Part shown: one piece after another, positions 52,629-61,173 of the stretch | How positions within the stretch are numbered: the first letter of the stretch is position 1 | How the letters are laid out: every line of letters starts with the position of its first letter | Source: Pseudomonadota bacterium | GTDB taxonomy: Bacteria; Pseudomonadota; Gammaproteobacteria; Burkholderiales; Burkholderiaceae_C | Direction: 5' to 3' | Assembly (NCBI GenBank): GCA_018241225.1 | Contig: JAFEEG010000019.1 | Location: forward strand, 336,034-400,033 | Length of the DNA stretch: 64,000 nucleotides | The notes under the pieces: generated by a model | Database searches by the model: none | What the model was told of the DNA's origin: nothing | What the model saw: the letters and a program-made list of their open reading frames with translations, nothing else | Position numbers and translations under genes: made by a program

Positions 52629-52874
52629 TCAGGCGGTCTTTCGATCCAGCGGCATCCGCCTTGCACGCGCCACGGGCCGGGTGGCGGCGTGCCAGGCCGC
52701 GCTCGAACTCGGCGCCGTTTCCAGCAGTGCGGGGATCTGCCCGCGCCCGATGCCAAGGTCGCGCAGCTCGGCGTCGCTCATGGACATCATCTGGCGCAGG
52801 TCCTGCCGCTGACGGCGCCATGCCGCCAGCGCCGAAGCGATGCGGTGGAAGACGGACGGCTTGATCTGCGACAT
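52629..52874 (-). CDS. Small DUF1127 protein
   Basis: An 81-residue basic protein. 'VFHRIASALAAWRRQRQDLRQMMSMSDAELRDLGIGRGQIPALLE' is a classic DUF1127 (YjiS-like) domain; the Arg-rich, RNA-binding-like helix and 'LRDLGI' are diagnostic. The tail is Arg-rich. GGAGAAAC precedes the ATG. DUF1127 proteins in alphaproteobacteria affect phosphate, carbon and RNA turnover. It diverges from a LysR regulator over 91 bp and may be controlled by it; an AGAATTCT palindrome (52931-52938) lies between them. Confidence 0.92.
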   Translation of the reverse strand: MSQIKPSVFHRIASALAAWRRQRQDLRQMMSMSDAELRDLGIGRGQIPALLETAPSSSAAWHAATRPVARARRMPLDRKTA

Positions 52875-52965
52875 GAGTTTCTCCTTGGTTGGAGTCGATC
52901 TTCATGTGCAGCGTGATATTGTGGAAATTGAGAATTCTGAGCCGTTCCATCAGCTTTCCTGATTC

Positions 52966-53859
52966 ATGCGCCAACTCAACCTGGACCAGCTTCGCACCCT
53001 GGTCGCCATCGCCGACCTGGGCAGTTTCTCGGCCGCCGCCCGTGCCCTTCACCTGGCGCAGCCGACGGTCAGCCTGCACATCAGCGAACTCGAATCGCGC
53101 CTGGGTGCACCCCTGGTGGTGCGCGGCAGCCGGCGCGTCGCGCCCACGCCTGCCGGCGCAGCGCTGGTGGAGCGAGGCCGCCGCCTGCTGCGCGATGCCG
53201 ACGACGCGGTCGATGCGGTGCGGCGCCAATCCGAAGGGCGCGCCGGCCGGGTGCGCCTGGGCACGTCCACCGGCGTGGTGGTCGACCTGCTGCCCCAGGT
53301 GCTGGCGCGGCTGGAAGAGGAGCACGCCGGCATCGACGTGGAAGTGAGCATCCTCGGCTCGGGCGAGGCCCTGTCACGCCTGTTGGCCGGCACGCTGGAC
53401 ATCGGCCTGGTGGCCCTGCCGCAGCCGCCGCAACCGCAACTCGTGTTCACCGCCTGGCGCACGCAGCCCGTGATGGCCTATGTGCCGCGGCGCTGGCAGA
53501 ACGAGCAGCGCGTGCCGCGCCGCATCACGCCCGCCTGGCTGGCGCAGCAGCCGCTGATCTTCAACGAAGCCATCACGCACCTGTACCGCCTGACCATGGA
53601 GTGGTTCGCCGCGGCAGGGCAGGCGCCGCGCGCGCGCATCGAGCTCAACTACGACGCCGCCATCCGCAGCCTGGTGGCGGCCGGCTACGGTGCGGCCCTC
53701 TTGCCGATGCAGGAGCGCATCGAGCACGACCAGATCGTGGCGCTGCCCATCAGCCCCAGGCTCACGCGCCGCCTGGGCATTGCGCACCGTTCGCGCAGCG
53801 GGCTGGACGGCGCGACGCTGCGGGTGCTGCAGGTGCTGGGGGAATTCCGCCAGGCCTGA
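52966..53859 (+). CDS. LysR-family transcriptional regulator
   Basis: A 297-residue LysR protein. The HTH 'QLNLDQLRTLVAIADLGSFSAAARALHLAQPTVSLHISELESRLGAPLVVRGSRRVAPTPAG' is canonical. The effector domain starts 'RVRLGTSTGVVVDLLPQVLARLEEEHAGIDVEVSIL'. It diverges from the DUF1127 gene and stands 59 bp before an exported metallo-beta-lactamase-fold protein, either of which could be a target. An AGAATTCT palindrome in the upstream leader is a candidate site. Ligand unknown. Confidence 0.92.
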   Translation: MRQLNLDQLRTLVAIADLGSFSAAARALHLAQPTVSLHISELESRLGAPLVVRGSRRVAPTPAGAALVERGRRLLRDADDAVDAVRRQSEGRAGRVRLGTSTGVVVDLLPQVLARLEEEHAGIDVEVSILGSGEALSRLLAGTLDIGLVALPQPPQPQLVFTAWRTQPVMAYVPRRWQNEQRVPRRITPAWLAQQPLIFNEAITHLYRLTMEWFAAAGQAPRARIELNYDAAIRSLVAAGYGAALLPMQERIEHDQIVALPISPRLTRRLGIAHRSRSGLDGATLRVLQVLGEFRQA

Positions 53860-53918
53860 GCCGGCGCCCGCCGCAAGCGTATGCTGCGCGTCAAAACGAC
53901 GACACCTACGGAGGATTC

Positions 53919-55007
53919 ATGAAGCGATTTACCTGCGGCTGCCTTCTTCCGATCTTCAGCGCCTTGCTGCCCGGTGCGGCGCAAGGCGAAGGCACGGAAG
54001 ACGACCTGGCCCGCTCGCCCCAGTACGTGGCGCAGGAGCATCGCTTTCACAACCTGCCCAACCCCGACCTCAAGCCCAATCGCTCCGGCTGGGACATCTG
54101 GTCGCGCTTTGTCTTCGAGAGCAAGAAGGGCACGGTGCCCATCGATCCCATCCCGGTGCGCATGCTCGACAAGGCCGCGCTGGACGCGCTGGACAACAGC
54201 ACCAACCACATCGTGCGCCTGGGCCACTCGTCGCACCTGCTCAAGCTGCGCGGCAAGTGGTGGCTGATCGACCCGGTGTTCGGGCCGCGCGCGTCGCCGG
54301 TGAGCTGGGCCGGGCCCCAGCGCTTCCACCAGCCGCCCATTGCGCTGGAAGACGTGCCGCCCATCGAAGGCCTGATCCTGTCGCACGACCACTACGATCA
54401 CCTGGACGTGCCCACCATCGAGGCGCTCAAGGACCGGGTCAAGCGCTACTTCGTGCCGCTGGGCGTGGGCCAGCACCTGCGCAACTGGGGCATCCCGGCC
54501 GAGAGCATCGAGGAGTTCGACTGGTGGCAGGAGCGCCAGTGGGGCGACGTGACCCTGACGGCCGCGCCCGCGCAGCATTTTTCCGGCCGCACGCTGTGGG
54601 ACCGCGACCGCACGCTGTGGGCCTCGTGGTCGGTGCGAAGCGGCGACGACCACATCTTCTACTCCGGCGACTCGGGCTATTTCAGCGGCTTCAAGACCAT
54701 TCGCGAGCGCCTGCCGCGCATCGACATCGCGCTGATGGAAAACGGCGCCTACGACAGCTACTGGCCCGGCGTGCACATGCAACCGGAAGAAACGGTGCAG
54801 GCCTTCCAGGACCTGGGTGCCAGCGTGCTCTACCTGGTGCACAACAGCACCTTCGACCTGGCCTTTCACGGCTGGCGCGATCCGCTCGAGCGCGTGGCGG
54901 CGCTGGCCAAGGAGCGCGGCATCAACCTGGCCACGCCCGAGATCGGCGAGGTGCTTACCGTGGGCAAGCCGCGCGAGAACAGGCACTGGTGGGAAGGCCT
55001 GCGCTAG
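53919..55007 (+). CDS. Exported metallo-beta-lactamase-fold hydrolase (NAPE-PLD/UlaG-like)
   Basis: A 362-residue protein with a signal peptide ('MKRFTCGCLLPIFSALLPGA'). The metal motif is His156-x-His158-x-Asp160-His161 in 'LILSHDHYDHLD'. 'VRLGHSSHLLKLRGKWWLIDPVFGPRASPVSWAGPQRF' and 'APAQHFSGRTLWDRDRTLWASW' are typical of the NAPE-PLD-like group. 'IFYSGDSGYFSGF' supplies the bridging Asp. It likely hydrolyses a phosphodiester or lactone in the periplasm. GGAGG precedes ATG 53919; the frame is open far upstream inside the LysR gene. Substrate unknown. Confidence 0.9.
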   Translation: MKRFTCGCLLPIFSALLPGAAQGEGTEDDLARSPQYVAQEHRFHNLPNPDLKPNRSGWDIWSRFVFESKKGTVPIDPIPVRMLDKAALDALDNSTNHIVRLGHSSHLLKLRGKWWLIDPVFGPRASPVSWAGPQRFHQPPIALEDVPPIEGLILSHDHYDHLDVPTIEALKDRVKRYFVPLGVGQHLRNWGIPAESIEEFDWWQERQWGDVTLTAAPAQHFSGRTLWDRDRTLWASWSVRSGDDHIFYSGDSGYFSGFKTIRERLPRIDIALMENGAYDSYWPGVHMQPEETVQAFQDLGASVLYLVHNSTFDLAFHGWRDPLERVAALAKERGINLATPEIGEVLTVGKPRENRHWWEGLR

Positions 55008-55126
55008 GTTGCGCGCCGGCCTGATCTGACCAAAGGCCTACGCCGCATTGCACGTCGACAGCGCGGCGCCGGCAGGCTTAGGATGCTTGCGCCCCACACG
55101 TTCGCGGACGAGCGGCACGGCAAGAC

Positions 55127-55816
55127 ATGGTGATCCTGGCCGACTTTTCGGACACGCAGTTCCTGATGACCTGCAAGCGCTGCGAGCAGACTTTGCAGGA
55201 AGGGGACCGCTTTTGCCGCTACTGCGGCCAGGACCAGCTTGAAGGCGATTCCGCGGCGGTGATCGACATCACGCAGCCGGCGTCCAACGGCGATACCGTG
55301 GCGCCGACGGATGCGGCCGCCCTGCGCTCCGCCCGGCGCGACGCGTGGCGCCAAGTTGTGCCGGGCAACGGCGAGGCGCAGCCGCAGAACGGCGCATCCG
55401 ACGGCAGGCCCGGTGGCAGCGTCGCGCCACGGCGCTGGAGCATCGGCGTGGCAATCATCGTGGTGCTCGGCCTGGCCGCTGCGCTGCTGTATGAGCTTTA
55501 CCTCGGTCGGCAGGAAGAAGCAGCGCAGCCCGCGATTAGCGCACAGGAGTCGGCACCGACGCAGGCGCCGGCCTCACCCGCGGCGTCGATCGAGTCACCG
55601 GCCGCGCCCGTCGCGCCTGCCATCAGCCCGCCCTCGGACACCCCGACCCCGACAGCTCCGGCCGCCATCGCACCGACACCGACACCGGTGCCAACGCCAG
55701 CGCCCGAGCCATCGCCGCCCCCGCCGGTGGCCACCGCACCACCTGCCGCCGAGCCGACAGGCCAGAACACATGCCCGGACGCACTGGCCGCCATGGCCCT
55801 GTGCACGAAGCGCTGA
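55127..55816 (+). CDS. Zinc-ribbon membrane protein with Cys-tail
   Basis: A 229-residue protein. An N-terminal zinc ribbon has Cys16, Cys19, Cys30 and Cys33 ('CKRCEQTLQEGDRFCRYCG'). One membrane helix lies at about 104-124 ('IGVAIIVVLGLAAALLYELYL'). A linker of about 80 residues rich in Pro, Ala, Thr and Ser follows, then a short C-terminus, 'NTCPDALAAMALCTKR'. The zinc ribbon would face the cytoplasm and the tail the periplasm. A Met at residue 14 is the other possible start; neither has a strong ribosome binding site. The tail motif recurs in the next gene's product, 30 bp on. No known function. Confidence 0.75.
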   Translation: MVILADFSDTQFLMTCKRCEQTLQEGDRFCRYCGQDQLEGDSAAVIDITQPASNGDTVAPTDAAALRSARRDAWRQVVPGNGEAQPQNGASDGRPGGSVAPRRWSIGVAIIVVLGLAAALLYELYLGRQEEAAQPAISAQESAPTQAPASPAASIESPAAPVAPAISPPSDTPTPTAPAAIAPTPTPVPTPAPEPSPPPPVATAPPAAEPTGQNTCPDALAAMALCTKR

Positions 55817-55846
55817 CCATCCACCGATCAACTCCGAGGAGCCGCT

Positions 55847-56998
55847 ATGCCGATCCGATCGATCCTGAAAGGGCTGGTGCTGACGATGACGGCGGTGCTG
55901 GCGAGCGCCGCGCTGGCTGCCACGCCCTACACCCCCCGTTCGCGGGCGGCGGCAAGCACGCCCGCCGATCCCGCCAGCGCCGGCTCGGCAACGCAGTACA
56001 AGATCGTCACTGCCTCGAAGGCCGGCACCTACATCCAGATCGGCCGCGACCTGGCCAAGTGGGTGGCCGAGCCGGCCGGCATCGAGCTGGAGGTGCTGGA
56101 ATCCAAGGGCTCGGCCGAGAACGTGCGGCGCATGCGCTTCGAGCCCAACGTGAAGCTGGCGCTGGTGCAGTCCGACGTGTTCCAGGCCTTTCTGGACGAG
56201 GCCAAGGCCGGCAACGAAGAGGCCGGCAAGATCATTCGCCCGCTGCGCCTGATCATGCCGCTGTACGACGAGGAGATCTACTTCGTGGCGCGTGCCGATT
56301 CGCCGCTGACCTCCATCCACGAGATCAAGAACAAGAAGATCGGCATCGGCCCCATCGGCAGCGGCACGGCGCTGAGCGCGCGCACGCTCTACCAGTTGAT
56401 GTTCAACGAGCCCATACCCGCGGAGAACGCGAAGTACCTGAGCAACGAAGAGGCGCTGATCCAGCTCACGGTGGAAAAGACCATCGACGTGGCCATCATC
56501 GTGGCCGGCCAGCCCGCCAAGCTCTTTGCCGACATGCAGCCCGATGCGCGCAAGTTCATCAAGATCCTCAAGCTCGACGAGAGCGCCCTCGAAACCGCGC
56601 GTGCCCGCAAGACCTACTTTCCGGCCACGATCCGAACCAGCAGCTATCCCTCGTGGCTGACGGCCGACGTGCCCACTCTGACGGTGAAGGCCTTTCTCGT
56701 GACCTACGACTACGGCCTGCAGTCCACCGTGGGCAACCTCAACCGCTTCGCGGATTCGCTGTGCGCCAACTTCGACAAGCTGCAGGCCAACGGCCACCCC
56801 AAGTGGAAGCAGGTCAAGCTCGAGCTGCCACCGCTGGGCCGTGACTGGCGCTACTACGCACCGGTGGAAAAGCGCCTGCGCAGCTGCATCGCGGGCCAGG
56901 CGGCTTCGCGCAGCAATGCATCCGCCGACCAGACGCAGCCGCCGCGCACCGGCGCATGCACCGAGCAGGAGCTGGTGCTGGGACTGTGCAAGCGCTGA
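55847..56998 (+). CDS. TAXI-family TRAP solute-binding protein with Cys-tail
   Basis: A 383-residue periplasmic receptor. A signal peptide ends at about 'LASAALA'. TAXI marks are 'YKIVTASKAGTYIQIGRDLAKWVAEPAGIELEVLESKGSAENVRRMRFEPNVKLALVQSDVFQAF', 'IKNKKIGIGPIGSGTALSARTLYQLM' and 'SYPSWLTADVPTLTVKAFLVT'. TAXI proteins deliver glutamate, 2-oxoglutarate or related acids to a DctQM-type membrane unit, but no TRAP permease gene lies nearby. The last 50 residues are extra and end 'GACTEQELVLGLCKR', like the neighbour's tail. GAGGAG precedes the ATG. Confidence 0.9.
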   Translation: MPIRSILKGLVLTMTAVLASAALAATPYTPRSRAAASTPADPASAGSATQYKIVTASKAGTYIQIGRDLAKWVAEPAGIELEVLESKGSAENVRRMRFEPNVKLALVQSDVFQAFLDEAKAGNEEAGKIIRPLRLIMPLYDEEIYFVARADSPLTSIHEIKNKKIGIGPIGSGTALSARTLYQLMFNEPIPAENAKYLSNEEALIQLTVEKTIDVAIIVAGQPAKLFADMQPDARKFIKILKLDESALETARARKTYFPATIRTSSYPSWLTADVPTLTVKAFLVTYDYGLQSTVGNLNRFADSLCANFDKLQANGHPKWKQVKLELPPLGRDWRYYAPVEKRLRSCIAGQAASRSNASADQTQPPRTGACTEQELVLGLCKR

Positions 56999-57019
56999 AG
57001 CCCCGTCGCTGGCGCTGCC

Positions 57020-57910
57020 TCAGACCCGTCGGTTCACCAGCAGGATGCCCAGTCCCACGCCGGCGAGCGCCAGCACCAGCTGCAACGTCAGCGGCTCCTT
57101 GAGAAGCGCCACGCCGAAGACGAGCGCGAACAGCGGCGTGAGAAAGGTGAAGGACGAGATGCGCGTGGCCGGGTAGTGGCGCAGCATCCACATCCAGGCC
57201 AGGTAGCTGGCAAAGGCGCCGATCACGGTCTGCAGCGCCACCGAGAACCATGCGTAGCCGGAGTACGAGAAGCTCCAGGTCTCGCCCAGCAGCAGAGAAA
57301 GAACGGGCGAGATCGCGGCCGTGACGGCGATTTGATAGAAGAGCGTCTTTTCCGCACTGGCCGTGGCCAGCTTGGTGGTGCGGATGGCCAGCGTGGTCAG
57401 CCCCCACAGCACGCCCGCAAGCAGGGCCAGTGCGTCACCCGTCAGCATGTCCCGCGAGCTGTGGCCCAGGCTTTCGCTGAAGGCGACGACCACGCCGCCA
57501 AAAGCGATGGCCAGCCCGAACCATTGAATGCCGTGCAGCCGCTCCTTGGGCACCCAGCGCGGCAGCAGCAGTGCCACCACGAAGGGTGAGGTGTAGAGAA
57601 ACACCGTCAAGCGCGAGGCGCTGGTGTGCTGCAGGCCGATGTAGATGCAGGTGAACTCGGCGGCAAACAATGCGCCGGCCAGCAGGCCCCCAGGCAGCGT
57701 GCCGTCGCGCTCGAACAGCTTCACGCCGCGCGCCGCACACCAGGCCCACAGCAGAACCACGGCACCGGCCATGCGTATCGACGCCTGCCACAGCGGCGGC
57801 ACCTCGCCCACCGTGGTCTTGATGAGGATCTGCTGCAGGCCCCAGAAGGCACAGCAGAAGACGAGGATGGTGATGGCGAGGCTGTCGAGGTGGTCCTTGC
57901 GGGCGATCAT
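57020..57910 (-). CDS. DMT-superfamily (EamA) transporter
   Basis: A 296-residue ten-helix membrane protein. The first EamA repeat includes 'ITILVFCCAFWGLQQILIKTTVGEVPPLWQASIRMAGAVVLLWAW' and 'FTCIYIGLQHTSASRLTVFLYTSPFVVALLLP'. The second ends 'ISSFTFLTPLFALVFGVALLKEPLTLQLVLALAGVGLGILLVNRRV'. It is distinct in sequence from the EamA protein at 51644. Probably an exporter of small metabolites. It is 40 bp downstream of the flavin reductase gene and converges with the TAXI gene, 21 bp apart. Confidence 0.92.
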   Translation of the reverse strand: MIARKDHLDSLAITILVFCCAFWGLQQILIKTTVGEVPPLWQASIRMAGAVVLLWAWCAARGVKLFERDGTLPGGLLAGALFAAEFTCIYIGLQHTSASRLTVFLYTSPFVVALLLPRWVPKERLHGIQWFGLAIAFGGVVVAFSESLGHSSRDMLTGDALALLAGVLWGLTTLAIRTTKLATASAEKTLFYQIAVTAAISPVLSLLLGETWSFSYSGYAWFSVALQTVIGAFASYLAWMWMLRHYPATRISSFTFLTPLFALVFGVALLKEPLTLQLVLALAGVGLGILLVNRRV

Positions 57911-57950
57911 GAAGAAGAAAAGGCGATGTGTCCTGTGGGATGGCCCGGCA

Positions 57951-58460
57951 TCACAAGGGATGCTCGGTATAGAAGCGCCCGCCGTGAAACAGCAGCGGCG
58001 ATGCGCCCGCGCGATGCGTGCAGCGCTCGACCTCGCCCACGAAGATCACGTGGTCGCCTTCGTCGTAGCGGCTGCGGTTGAAGCACTCGAAGCTGGCCAC
58101 GCAGCCTTCGAGCACCGGCGCGCCGCCGATGCCGCTTGAAAACTGCACGTCGGTCCAGCGATCCACGTTGCGGGTGGCAAAGCGCTCGGCCAGGTCCTTC
58201 TGGTTGGCCGCGAGGATGTTGATGGCGTAGTGCGAGCCGGTGCGCAGCGCCGGCATGGAGCCGGCACCGCGCGCCAGGCTCCACAGCACCAGGGGCGGCG
58301 CCAGCGAGACCGAGTTGAAGGAGTTGGCCGTGAGACCGACCAGGCTGCCATTGGCCGAGCGCGCCGTGACGATGGTGACGCCGGTGGCGAACATGCCCAG
58401 CGCGGCGCGGAATTCGTCGGCGGTGAAGGAGGGCGGCTGCGCCTTTTGAGGGGGACTCAC
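57951..58460 (-). CDS. Flavin reductase-like FMN-binding protein
   Basis: A 169-residue protein of the DIM6/NTAB flavin-reductase family. 'FRAALGMFATGVTIVTA' and 'GLTANSFNSVSLAPPLVLWSLARGAGSMPALRTGSHYAINILAANQKDLAERFA' form the FMN and dimer region, and 'DHVIFVGEVE' and 'LLFHGGRFY' end the fold. It supplies reduced flavin to a two-component monooxygenase or reduces a substrate itself; no oxygenase partner is adjacent. The start is GTG at 58460. Length is normal. Confidence 0.9.
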   Translation of the reverse strand: MSPPQKAQPPSFTADEFRAALGMFATGVTIVTARSANGSLVGLTANSFNSVSLAPPLVLWSLARGAGSMPALRTGSHYAINILAANQKDLAERFATRNVDRWTDVQFSSGIGGAPVLEGCVASFECFNRSRYDEGDHVIFVGEVERCTHRAGASPLLFHGGRFYTEHPL

Positions 58461-58563
58461 GTTGAGGATGCGATGAAGGTGCCGCGATTGGGCAGCCTTC
58501 TATTCTGGCCGAAGCAGCCAAATCGCGCCGCGCACGCGCGACATGGGCCCTGGCCTGGCCCGC

Positions 58564-59793
58564 TCAGCCGAAGAACCAGTAGGTCACCGCAATGGCCGCG
58601 ACCACGCCGGCCAGTTCGGCCAGCAGCGCACACGACACCGCATGCCGCGCGCGCTGGATGCCCACCGCCCCGAAGTACACCGCCAGCACGTAGAAGGTGG
58701 TTTCCGTGCTGCCCTGGATGGTGGCCGCCGCCAGCGCCGGGAAGCTGTCCACGCCGTGGCTTTGCATGGTCTCGATCAGCATGGCGCGCGCGGCGCTGCC
58801 CGAGAAGGGCTTGACCAGCGCGGTGGGCAGCGCGTCGACGAAGCGCGTGTCCCAGCCGGTTTGCGCCACCAGCCAGCGGATGCCGTCCAGCACCAGGTCC
58901 AGCGCGCCCGAGGCGCGCAGCACGCCAATGGCGCACAGCATGGCCACCAGGTAGGGCAGCAGGTTCCTGGCCACGTCGAAGCCTTCCTTGGCACCCTCGA
59001 TGAAGCGCTCGTACACGCCCACCCGCTTCACGGCGCCCAGCACCAGAAAGAGAAGGATCAGGCCGAACAGCACCAGGTTGCCCATCAACGACGACAAGGA
59101 GGCCAGCGCCGCTGCACTCAGGCTGGCCAGCAGCGCCATGAAGGCGGCCAGGCCCAGCGCCAGGGGAAGCAGGTAGGCCAGCACCACCGGGTCCCACAGC
59201 CGAAGCCGCTGCGCCACGGCCACCGAGAGCAGGCCCACCAGGGTCGAGGCGCTGGTGGCCAGCAGGATGGGCAGGAACACCAGCGTCGGGTCGGCCGCGC
59301 CCTGCTGCGCGCGGTACATGAAGATGCTCACCGGCAGCAGCGTGAGCGAGGATGCGTTGAGCACCAGGAACAGGATCTGCGCATTGGAGGCGCTCACCGG
59401 GCTGGGGTTGAGCGTCTGCAGCTCGCGCATGGCCTTCAGGCCGATGGGTGTGGCAGCGTTGTCCAGCCCGAGTGCGTTGGCCGCGAAGTTGAGCGTGATC
59501 AGGCCCAGCGCTGGATGGCCCTCGGGCACCTCGGGCATCAGGCGCTTGAACAGGGGCCCGAGCCAGCGCGCCAGCGCGCTCACCAGGCCGGCCGCCTCGG
59601 CAATGCGCAGGAAGCCCAGCCACAGCGTGAGCGTGCCGAACAGCAGCACCATCACTTCCACCGCCAGCTTGGCCATGGCGAACAGGCTTTCCACCATGGC
59701 CGCGAACACGGCTGCATCGCCGGCGCCCAGCCAGCGCACCAGCGCGGCGATGGCCGCCGCCACGAAGAATCCGAGCCACAGAGCGTTGAGCAT
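58564..59793 (-). CDS. Fused SpmA-SpmB spore maturation-like membrane protein
   Basis: A 409-residue protein joining SpmA-like and SpmB-like halves. The first half has 'LFGTLTLWLGFLRIAEAAGLVSALARWLGPLFKRLMPEVPEGHPALGLITLNFAANALGLDNAATPIGLKAMRELQ'. The second contains 'RNLLPYLVAMLCAIGVLRASGAL' and 'LPTALVKPFSGSAARAMLIE...DSFPALAAATIQGSTETTFYVLAVYFGAVGIQRARHA'. Both are nucleoside-recognition Gate-domain proteins with many helices. Fusions are common in proteobacteria that do not sporulate; the function there is unknown. It follows dadA by 21 bp on the same strand. Confidence 0.9.
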   Translation of the reverse strand: MLNALWLGFFVAAAIAALVRWLGAGDAAVFAAMVESLFAMAKLAVEVMVLLFGTLTLWLGFLRIAEAAGLVSALARWLGPLFKRLMPEVPEGHPALGLITLNFAANALGLDNAATPIGLKAMRELQTLNPSPVSASNAQILFLVLNASSLTLLPVSIFMYRAQQGAADPTLVFLPILLATSASTLVGLLSVAVAQRLRLWDPVVLAYLLPLALGLAAFMALLASLSAAALASLSSLMGNLVLFGLILLFLVLGAVKRVGVYERFIEGAKEGFDVARNLLPYLVAMLCAIGVLRASGALDLVLDGIRWLVAQTGWDTRFVDALPTALVKPFSGSAARAMLIETMQSHGVDSFPALAAATIQGSTETTFYVLAVYFGAVGIQRARHAVSCALLAELAGVVAAIAVTYWFFG

Positions 59794-59814
59794 GCGTCGT
59801 TTGTACTTTTCTTC

Positions 59815-61125
59815 TCAGGTCATGCCGCAAAAGCCGAAGCCCCCGATGGGCTGGCGCTCGCCGCTGATGAGCGCGGCCAGCGCCTTGCCCGAACCCGCGC
59901 CGTGCGTCCAGCCCAGTGTGCCGTGGCCGGCGTTGACCCACAACTTGCCCACGCGCGTTCGGCCGATGAAGGGGATGTTGGTGGGTGTGGCGGGGCGCAG
60001 GCCCGTCCAGTAGTGCGGCTGGCCGCCCTGGGCCTGGCTGCGCGTGTCGCACACGCCGGGCAGCACCTGCTCCACGCGGCGGGCCAGCATCTCGCAGCGG
60101 GCGCGGGCCAGGGGCGTGTCCAGCGAGGTGTCGAAGCCCGCCAGCTCGATGGTGCCGGCCACGCGCAGCTTGTTGCCCAGGCGGGTCATGGCGCACTGCA
60201 TCTCGTCGTCGATGGTGCTGATCCACGGTGCGGCCTCGGGCCGCAGGATGTCGAAGGTAGCCGAATAGCCCTTGCCGGGGTAGATGGGCAGGTCCACGCC
60301 CACGCTGCGCAGCAGGGGCGCGCTGTAAGCGCCGCAGGCCACCACCACCGCATCGGCCTTCAGGGCCACGTCGTTGCTGGCCGAATCCTCGCCGTTGCCG
60401 GCGCTCACATGCACGGCCTGCACCTCTGCGCCGGCCACCTCGATGCCGTGCACGGTGCGGCCGAACAGCATGCGCGCACCCAGCCGCGCGCAGTGCCGTG
60501 CCAGTGCCTGCGTGAAGCGACGCGCGTCGCCCGATTCGTCGCTGGCCGTGTAGGTGCCGCCCACGATGTGCCGTTCGCCAAAACCGCGAAAGGCCGGCTC
60601 GATGGCCAGCAGTTCGTCCCGCGAGAGCACCTGGCGCTGTAAACCGTGTGTGCGCATCAGTTCAGCCGCATGCGCGGCCTCGTCGAGGGACTTCTGGCTG
60701 GTGAAGTAGTGGGCAATGCCGCGCTCGAGCCGGTCGTATTCGATGCCGGTGATGCTCACCAACCCGCGCAGCGCCTGGTGGCTGTAGGCGCCCAGCGCCA
60801 CCAGCTGTGCCACGTTGCGTTCGAAGGCGGCGTTGTTGCATTGGCCCAGGAAGGCCAGGCCCCAGCGCCACTGTTGCCAGTCTGACTGCGGCCGAAAGAG
60901 CAGGGGCGCGTCCTTGCGGAACATCCACTTCAGTATCTGCAGCGGTGCGCCCTTGCAGGCCCAGGGCTCGCAATAGCTGACGGAAATCTGGCCGGCATTG
61001 CCGAAGCTGGTTTCAAGCGCGGCGTCGCTCTGGCGATCGACAAGGGTGACTTCGTGTCCGCGTTCGAGCAGGTGCCACGCGGTGCTGACGCCAATGATCC
61101 CGGCGCCAAGAACTATGACTCTCAT
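59815..61125 (-). CDS. dadA: D-amino acid dehydrogenase small subunit DadA
   Basis: A 436-residue FAD enzyme that deaminates D-alanine and other D-amino acids to keto acids at the inner membrane. The FAD fingerprint GAGIIG lies at 7-12 in 'MRVIVLGAGIIGVSTAWHLLERGHEVTLVDRQ'. 'ETSFGNAGQISVSYCEPWA', 'DAVVVACGAYSAPLLRSVGVDLPIYPGKGYSATFDI' and the C-terminal 'GLRPATPTNIPFIGRTRVGKLWVNAGHGTLGWTHGAGSGKALAALISG' are DadA signatures. Length is full. No alanine racemase dadX is adjacent. It may feed from the lyase-transport operon upstream. Confidence 0.94.
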   Translation of the reverse strand: MRVIVLGAGIIGVSTAWHLLERGHEVTLVDRQSDAALETSFGNAGQISVSYCEPWACKGAPLQILKWMFRKDAPLLFRPQSDWQQWRWGLAFLGQCNNAAFERNVAQLVALGAYSHQALRGLVSITGIEYDRLERGIAHYFTSQKSLDEAAHAAELMRTHGLQRQVLSRDELLAIEPAFRGFGERHIVGGTYTASDESGDARRFTQALARHCARLGARMLFGRTVHGIEVAGAEVQAVHVSAGNGEDSASNDVALKADAVVVACGAYSAPLLRSVGVDLPIYPGKGYSATFDILRPEAAPWISTIDDEMQCAMTRLGNKLRVAGTIELAGFDTSLDTPLARARCEMLARRVEQVLPGVCDTRSQAQGGQPHYWTGLRPATPTNIPFIGRTRVGKLWVNAGHGTLGWTHGAGSGKALAALISGERQPIGGFGFCGMT

Positions 61126-61173
61126 GGGCCCCGAGTGTCGCGTATCGGGGTCGCATGCTTTTCACGCGGAGCG

